Under the pieces are notes generated by a model. It was not told the origin of the DNA and did not search any database. It was given only the letters and a program-made list of their open reading frames with translations. A program made the translations under genes and the position numbers. From CAYUVH01 sp964448135 (GTDB lineage: Bacteria > Verrucomicrobiota > Verrucomicrobiia > Limisphaerales > UBA8199): 64,000 bases of DNA. The stretch covers positions 40,908 to 104,907 of the forward strand of contig CAYUVH010000051.1 of the NCBI GenBank assembly GCA_964448135.1, given 5' to 3'. How positions within the stretch are numbered: the first letter of the stretch is position 1; each line of letters starts with the position of its first letter. Positions 60,503 to 64,000 of the stretch are shown here, in pieces.

Positions 60503-60512
60503 ACCCACGAGA

Positions 60513-61409
60513 ATGGAACGAAAAGTCACCAGTTTTTCTTTGGAGGTCAGAGACTGCATTGATGGCATGGAGAGCATGCCGGAGGAATCGGTGGACTTGG
60601 TTGTAACTTCGCCGCCGTATAACTTGGGGATCAAGTATCGAAATTATCGGGACAAGAAAAGTCGGCATGAATACCTGGCCTGGTCCTGCCGTTGGGCGAT
60701 AGAGGTAAAGCGAGTGCTGCGCAGTAATGGGTCGTTCTTCCTAAATCTGGGAGCCTGCCCATCAAATCCGCTAATCCCTCATGAACTGGTCGTGGCGCTA
60801 AAGGAAGAGGGTGTGGGTTTTTGTCTGCAGAACACGTTTCATTGGATAAAATCCATCACCATAGAGACAAGAGACGGTGAGCAGGTATCGGCTGGGCACT
60901 TCAAGCCCCTGCAGTCCAAGCGTTTTGTCAATGATTGTCACGAGTACATCTTCCATCTGACGAAGAGCGGGGACACGCCTCTTGACAGACTGAGCCTTGG
61001 GGTTCCGTACTCAGACAAATCCAACATCAAGCGTTGGGCTCATACCAAGGGGCGGGATGTACGCTGCCGAGGCAACAACTGGTTCATACCTTACAAGACA
61101 ATTGTTAGCCGGTCGAAGGAGAGGCCGCATCCAGCGACTTTTCCGGTGGAATTGGCTGAGAATTGCATAAGAATTCATGGATGTCGGCCTGATTTGGTTA
61201 TGCTGGACCCCTTCCTTGGCATCGGCCACTCGGCGATTGCGGCCCAGCGGTGCGGGCTTGGTCGCTTTGTAGGGTTCGATATTGACCCTGAGTATGTGGG
61301 GGTGGCACGGCAGGCACTAGCGCGCGGAGTGATTCAACCGACGCCGGAGTTGCGCCGGTTTCCGCAAGTGAGGCGAAAGCGAAAGAATTCGCAGCCTGTA
61401 TTGCTGTGA
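60513..61409 (+). CDS. Beta-class DNA methyltransferase (N4-cytosine or N6-adenine)
   Basis: 298 residues from ATG 60513. Motif order is that of the beta class: catalytic TSPPY at 32-36 first, HPATFP at 206-211, then AdoMet-binding DPFLGIGHSAIAAQRCG at 232-248 and FDID at 255-258. SPPY favours N4-cytosine methylation but does not exclude N6-adenine. The region between the motifs (about 80-200) would hold target recognition and is short. No restriction endonuclease gene is adjacent. It meets the ATPase gene tail to tail with 16 bases between. Confidence 0.9.
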   Translation: MERKVTSFSLEVRDCIDGMESMPEESVDLVVTSPPYNLGIKYRNYRDKKSRHEYLAWSCRWAIEVKRVLRSNGSFFLNLGACPSNPLIPHELVVALKEEGVGFCLQNTFHWIKSITIETRDGEQVSAGHFKPLQSKRFVNDCHEYIFHLTKSGDTPLDRLSLGVPYSDKSNIKRWAHTKGRDVRCRGNNWFIPYKTIVSRSKERPHPATFPVELAENCIRIHGCRPDLVMLDPFLGIGHSAIAAQRCGLGRFVGFDIDPEYVGVARQALARGVIQPTPELRRFPQVRRKRKNSQPVLL

Positions 61410-61425
61410 TTTGTCTTAGTTAGGC

Positions 61426-63168
61426 TCAGGCGCGGCCCAGGTTGTGGCCTAAAGTTCTTCCGAAAATGCGTCGCAACCGCCCTTGCCAACCGCCGCTTTT
61501 ATAATCGTGGGCGTACCGGGCAATGCGCTCTCTGTCTGTTAGGTTTAGATCGAGGCGGCGGTCTTGAGTTACTCTTTCCTGAAGGCCGACAAGGAGTGCT
61601 TGGAAGCCACCCCCGCCGCGCGTTTCTGGATCTTGGCCTTGTAGCGCTGCATATTCATCTTCGTTGAGGTGTACGGTCACGATCCTGTCGGCGCGAAAAA
61701 GAGAGGTATGGCCATCGGGAGCGGACGTCAGGTCGATTTCGCCCTGCGGTTCGAAATGAACGTTTAATAGCGAATCGATCTTAAGTTTGACCTGCTCTGA
61801 AACCAAGACTTCACCGTCACGCGCATTTCTGGCGATGAGCGCAGCAGATTTCCGCAGGGCTGCCGTGCGATCAATAGGGTCCTGCTTTGGCGCGACAACG
61901 TGGACCGCCATTCTAGCACTGAAAGGGCCAGAAGCGCCGCTTACGGGGCTCTTGACTGCCAAGTCCTCCTGAATTCTGAGGGCGCAGTTGAGGGCTTCTT
62001 CGGGTTGTCGGAAGGCAAAAACGAAATTCTGCCCATCGGATTCAATGAGGTCGCCCCGATATTCGCGTGCGCCGGCTTGCACCAGTTCATGGACCTGTTT
62101 AAGGGGGGAGCTTGCTGCTTCTCTTTCTTCTTGGGGATTGGTGGGAGCGTCTACGCTTATATTGATAAAGAGAACGCAGCACCACTGAGTTTCGCGCAGG
62201 GCGATCTTTGGAATTCGAGAGGGGAACCGTGCTTTCTGCACAAATTCATCTCGATTGCTCAAGAGAAGGTCAGCATATTCGAGATTATTACCAATGAGCG
62301 CGGCGAGCGTCTCGAATGCGTAGGCGAGCCCGGTGGGATCCTTAGACCCCTCAACCACGACAGGCAAGCATTCGCCAAAGCTGAAGTATGCTGTGTAGGG
62401 GATTTTGGTGACTTGGAGGAAGTCTCGCACAGACACTCCACGAGGCAACCACTGGTGATAGAAAGGTTTCGTTGCCTCCTCAAATTTGCCGAGCCAGTCC
62501 TGGGAGCGCCTATGTTCAGTTTGCGTGTCAAAGCGGCTTGGGATGGGGATCGTGGGGACGAGAGGTCGGTCGAACGGCAAGTGTTGCCTTTGCACACTTG
62601 CACGCTTGGCGACATCGACCGCACCTCCGAGGCTCTGCGAAGTCGCGGTGAATACGAGGGCAAGGATATCCGGGAGTTGAATGGTGCAAATGCCGCCGAT
62701 ATCAGTGATACCTGTTCGACTGTCGACCAGGACAAAATCGAACTCGGCTTTCCACTTGTTGCGCAGGCTCTCGACAATTTGCCCGCCCTCCTTTTCTTCG
62801 TAAAAGGACTTTACGTCTAGGCTGCGTACGGTCTTGAAGTAACGGTCGGTGCGGGCGCCTGCGGTCAACAGTGTCAGTTTAGCCGAAGTGTCCACGACGG
62901 TGATCTCAGAAAGGAAAGATTTCCAGTCTGGCGATTCTGCGGGCTTTTGGGAGAGTGCTGTGAGGAGCTCTATAAGGCCACTTCGGTCTTGGATAGAAGG
63001 AATCTCGGATTCGGGAAGGAGAAAGTGTTCAATCCCTGGCGCCTCAAGGTCCCAGTCGACGACTAGGACTCGTCTCCCCCACATTGCGAGGAGTGTGGCA
63101 ACGTTGGCCAAGGCCATGGTCCGTCCCACCCCGCCCTTGTACGAATAGAATGTAATGAGCGTGCCCAT
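61426..63168 (-). CDS. KGGVGRT ParA-like ATPase with degenerate class III cyclase domain and a C-terminal shared domain
   Basis: 580 residues. Residues 1-310 are a ParA/MinD-type ATPase with the deviant Walker A YKGGVGRT (10-17), VLVVDWDLEAPG and FDFVLVDSRTG; Arg replaces the usual Lys/Thr position (KGGVGR variant). Residues about 328-493 align with class III adenylate/guanylate cyclases: VLFINIS start, GQNFVFAF, EEALNCALRIQ, then AALIARNARDGEVLVS. The two metal aspartates appear to be Asn336 and Gln381, so it is probably inactive as a cyclase. Residues 497-578 repeat the 90-residue protein at 60230. AGGTG precedes its ATG at five bases; the TIR gene ends three bases upstream, so they are cotranscribed. 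Confidence 0.85.
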   Translation of the reverse strand: MGTLITFYSYKGGVGRTMALANVATLLAMWGRRVLVVDWDLEAPGIEHFLLPESEIPSIQDRSGLIELLTALSQKPAESPDWKSFLSEITVVDTSAKLTLLTAGARTDRYFKTVRSLDVKSFYEEKEGGQIVESLRNKWKAEFDFVLVDSRTGITDIGGICTIQLPDILALVFTATSQSLGGAVDVAKRASVQRQHLPFDRPLVPTIPIPSRFDTQTEHRRSQDWLGKFEEATKPFYHQWLPRGVSVRDFLQVTKIPYTAYFSFGECLPVVVEGSKDPTGLAYAFETLAALIGNNLEYADLLLSNRDEFVQKARFPSRIPKIALRETQWCCVLFINISVDAPTNPQEEREAASSPLKQVHELVQAGAREYRGDLIESDGQNFVFAFRQPEEALNCALRIQEDLAVKSPVSGASGPFSARMAVHVVAPKQDPIDRTAALRKSAALIARNARDGEVLVSEQVKLKIDSLLNVHFEPQGEIDLTSAPDGHTSLFRADRIVTVHLNEDEYAALQGQDPETRGGGGFQALLVGLQERVTQDRRLDLNLTDRERIARYAHDYKSGGWQGRLRRIFGRTLGHNLGRA

Positions 63169-63171
63169 ACG

Positions 63172-63786
63172 TCACCTAATTATTGGTTGAGCGACCTGTG
63201 GTCTTGGTGGAACCTGCACCGCAGCGACTACTTCATCCAGCCATGGAGGCGTTCCCCAAGCAGCGTCCCAATCTGGCGCGGTGTTGACAGCGCGAGCCAC
63301 GTCGGGTGCGAACTGGCGTAATTGCTGCTCCAAGTCAACGTAAAGAAGTGTGCTCCGGAAAACGGAGCTGTCGGAGAAATACGGCTCTAGATTTCTGTAC
63401 TGCGTGTTTGTCGCGTAGGCCGGAAAGTGTAGCCCGTCTCCTACTCTCACAGGAACGATAAGGCCGCTTCGATCGCCAACTGTTCCGAGTCCAAGTTGAT
63501 TTTGGCGATGTAAGATTACTGCGCACTCGTTCAGGCACCACCGCGATTGGAAGTAGTGGGCACTCCACACACCGACCAGACACCGGGAATGCCAGAGGGC
63601 GTATTTCAGTGTTTCAGGCCATTGGTCGCCAGCGTGAAGGCCCGTGCGGTCGTAGAAAATTCGCGGCGAACGGCCCAGTTCTTCCCCGAGATTCCACCTG
63701 AGCAGAGGGAGGAAGTAGTCATTCACCCACGGGCCGCAGGGGCGCTCGTGAACGTAGCTCAGAAAGACATCCCACTCGTACGCCAT
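63172..63786 (-). CDS. TIR domain protein
   Basis: 204 residues. TIR fold: WDVFLSY at 5-11, FYDRTGLHAGDQW at 45-57 (BB-loop region), then VGVWSAHYFQSRWCLNE with the likely catalytic Glu at 87. Bacterial TIR domains of this type often hydrolyse NAD+ or make cyclic ADP-ribose-like signals. The last 80 residues contain no second known domain. No membrane segment. First gene of a two-gene operon with the KGGVGR ATPase. In actinobacterial FxSxx-COOH systems, as I recall, TIR-like FxsC and a KGGVGR ATPase also co-occur, but no FxSxx peptide or radical-SAM gene is here. Confidence 0.87.
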   Translation of the reverse strand: MAYEWDVFLSYVHERPCGPWVNDYFLPLLRWNLGEELGRSPRIFYDRTGLHAGDQWPETLKYALWHSRCLVGVWSAHYFQSRWCLNECAVILHRQNQLGLGTVGDRSGLIVPVRVGDGLHFPAYATNTQYRNLEPYFSDSSVFRSTLLYVDLEQQLRQFAPDVARAVNTAPDWDAAWGTPPWLDEVVAAVQVPPRPQVAQPIIR

Positions 63787-63822
63787 ACGGATATTATATG
63801 AGCCGCAAATTCTCTACGTCCA
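63787..63822 (-). promoter_or_regulatory. Sigma-70-like promoter, possibly giving a leaderless TIR mRNA
   Basis: On the - strand TGGACG (63822-63817), an 18-base spacer and a perfect TATAAT (63798-63793) stand just before the TIR gene. Only six bases separate TATAAT from the ATG at 63786, so transcription would start at or next to the start codon. No Shine-Dalgarno sequence is visible. Confidence 0.6.
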
Positions 63823-64000
63823 TACCGAGAATGTAAGTGAACGTTAGTGTCCTGTTGAGGGGGAAAGCAAGAAGACATTTAAATTCGAGAACATCAATTA
63901 ATAACCGCAGCAGCTGGTCGCGGCTGGACGTCACGATTGCCGGCTCGCTGCTTTCAGCCGCTAGTACAACCGATAAAACTTCCGCGAACCGGACATGGGA
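63823..64000. other. Upstream region at the window edge
   Basis: No gene seen in the last 178 bases. It is AT-richer than the rest and may contain further control sites of the TIR operon or the end of the accessory block. Confidence 0.4.

Noticed and set aside
60513..61409. A classical type II restriction-modification pair
   Set aside because: No endonuclease gene accompanies the methyltransferase; the neighbours are a 90-residue domain protein and the TIR/ATPase operon.
63172..63786. A full FxSxx-COOH RiPP system around the TIR protein
   Set aside because: No radical-SAM maturase, TPR protein or FxSxx peptide gene is present in the window; only the TIR and KGGVGR ATPase resemblance remains.

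Overview
The window looks like a chromosomal segment of a Verrucomicrobiota bacterium, probably near the Pedosphaera/Limisphaerales group. This is inferred from content, not from a marker gene: generally high G+C (hand-counted lines in the gal and DUF1254 genes gave 80 % and 63 %), polysaccharide-scavenging genes (two sulfatases, a GH29 fucosidase, a galactose cluster), a very large secreted protein with autotransporter-type beta-strand repeats, large carboxypeptidase-regulatory-like proteins, an ECF sigma factor fused to such a domain, and intergenic spaces full of short-period dispersed repeats. No rRNA, tRNA or CRISPR array was seen.

Layout. 1-8.7 kb: secreted di-haem peroxidase, convergent with a ~2400-residue secreted beta-strand-repeat/metallophosphatase protein. 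9-16 kb: DUF1326 protein, a repeat-rich gap, a secreted multi-repeat protein ending in a TlpA thioredoxin domain, a class A beta-lactamase-like hydrolase, an ankyrin protein. 16-25 kb: Cys-type sulfatase, a galactose operon (symporter, small membrane protein, galM, galK), two MacB-type permeases, a Mu gp27-like protein. 25-32 kb: a gap with a phased TGTAACCG array, then a sigma factor/membrane/secreted-repeat fusion, an MBL hydrolase and a gamma carbonic anhydrase. 32-46 kb: rsmD, adenine deaminase, DUF1254 protein, ArsR plus SRPBCC-VOC fusion, GlpT-like transporter, pyrE, GH29 fucosidase, transglutaminase, and an ECF sigma/anti-sigma-like/Spy-like operon. 46-55 kb: copper ATPase, a redoxin without cysteines, LON-domain and DUF1844 pair, peptidyl-prolyl isomerase, serA, a repeat-rich gap and a ParE-type toxin with a frameshifted antitoxin. 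55-58.5 kb: a Ser-type sulfatase and a small secreted protein.

58.6-63.8 kb is an accessory block of visibly lower G+C (hand-counted lines 52-60 %): a complete insertion sequence, then a 90-residue protein plus a DNA methyltransferase on the + strand, facing a TIR protein plus a KGGVGRT ATPase on the - strand. The ATPase carries a class III nucleotide-cyclase-like domain whose two metal aspartates appear replaced, followed by a C-terminal domain that recurs as the whole of the 90-residue protein. I consider this the best candidate for a little-described conflict or defence system here.

The second theme is the intergenic DNA. Several gaps hold direct-repeat arrays with periods of 7, 8, 9, 10 or 11 bp, often stacked, and several occur twice or more in the window with the same irregular unit spacing. 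The third is an extracytoplasmic repeat module shared by a secreted TlpA-type protein and a membrane-tethered sigma factor.
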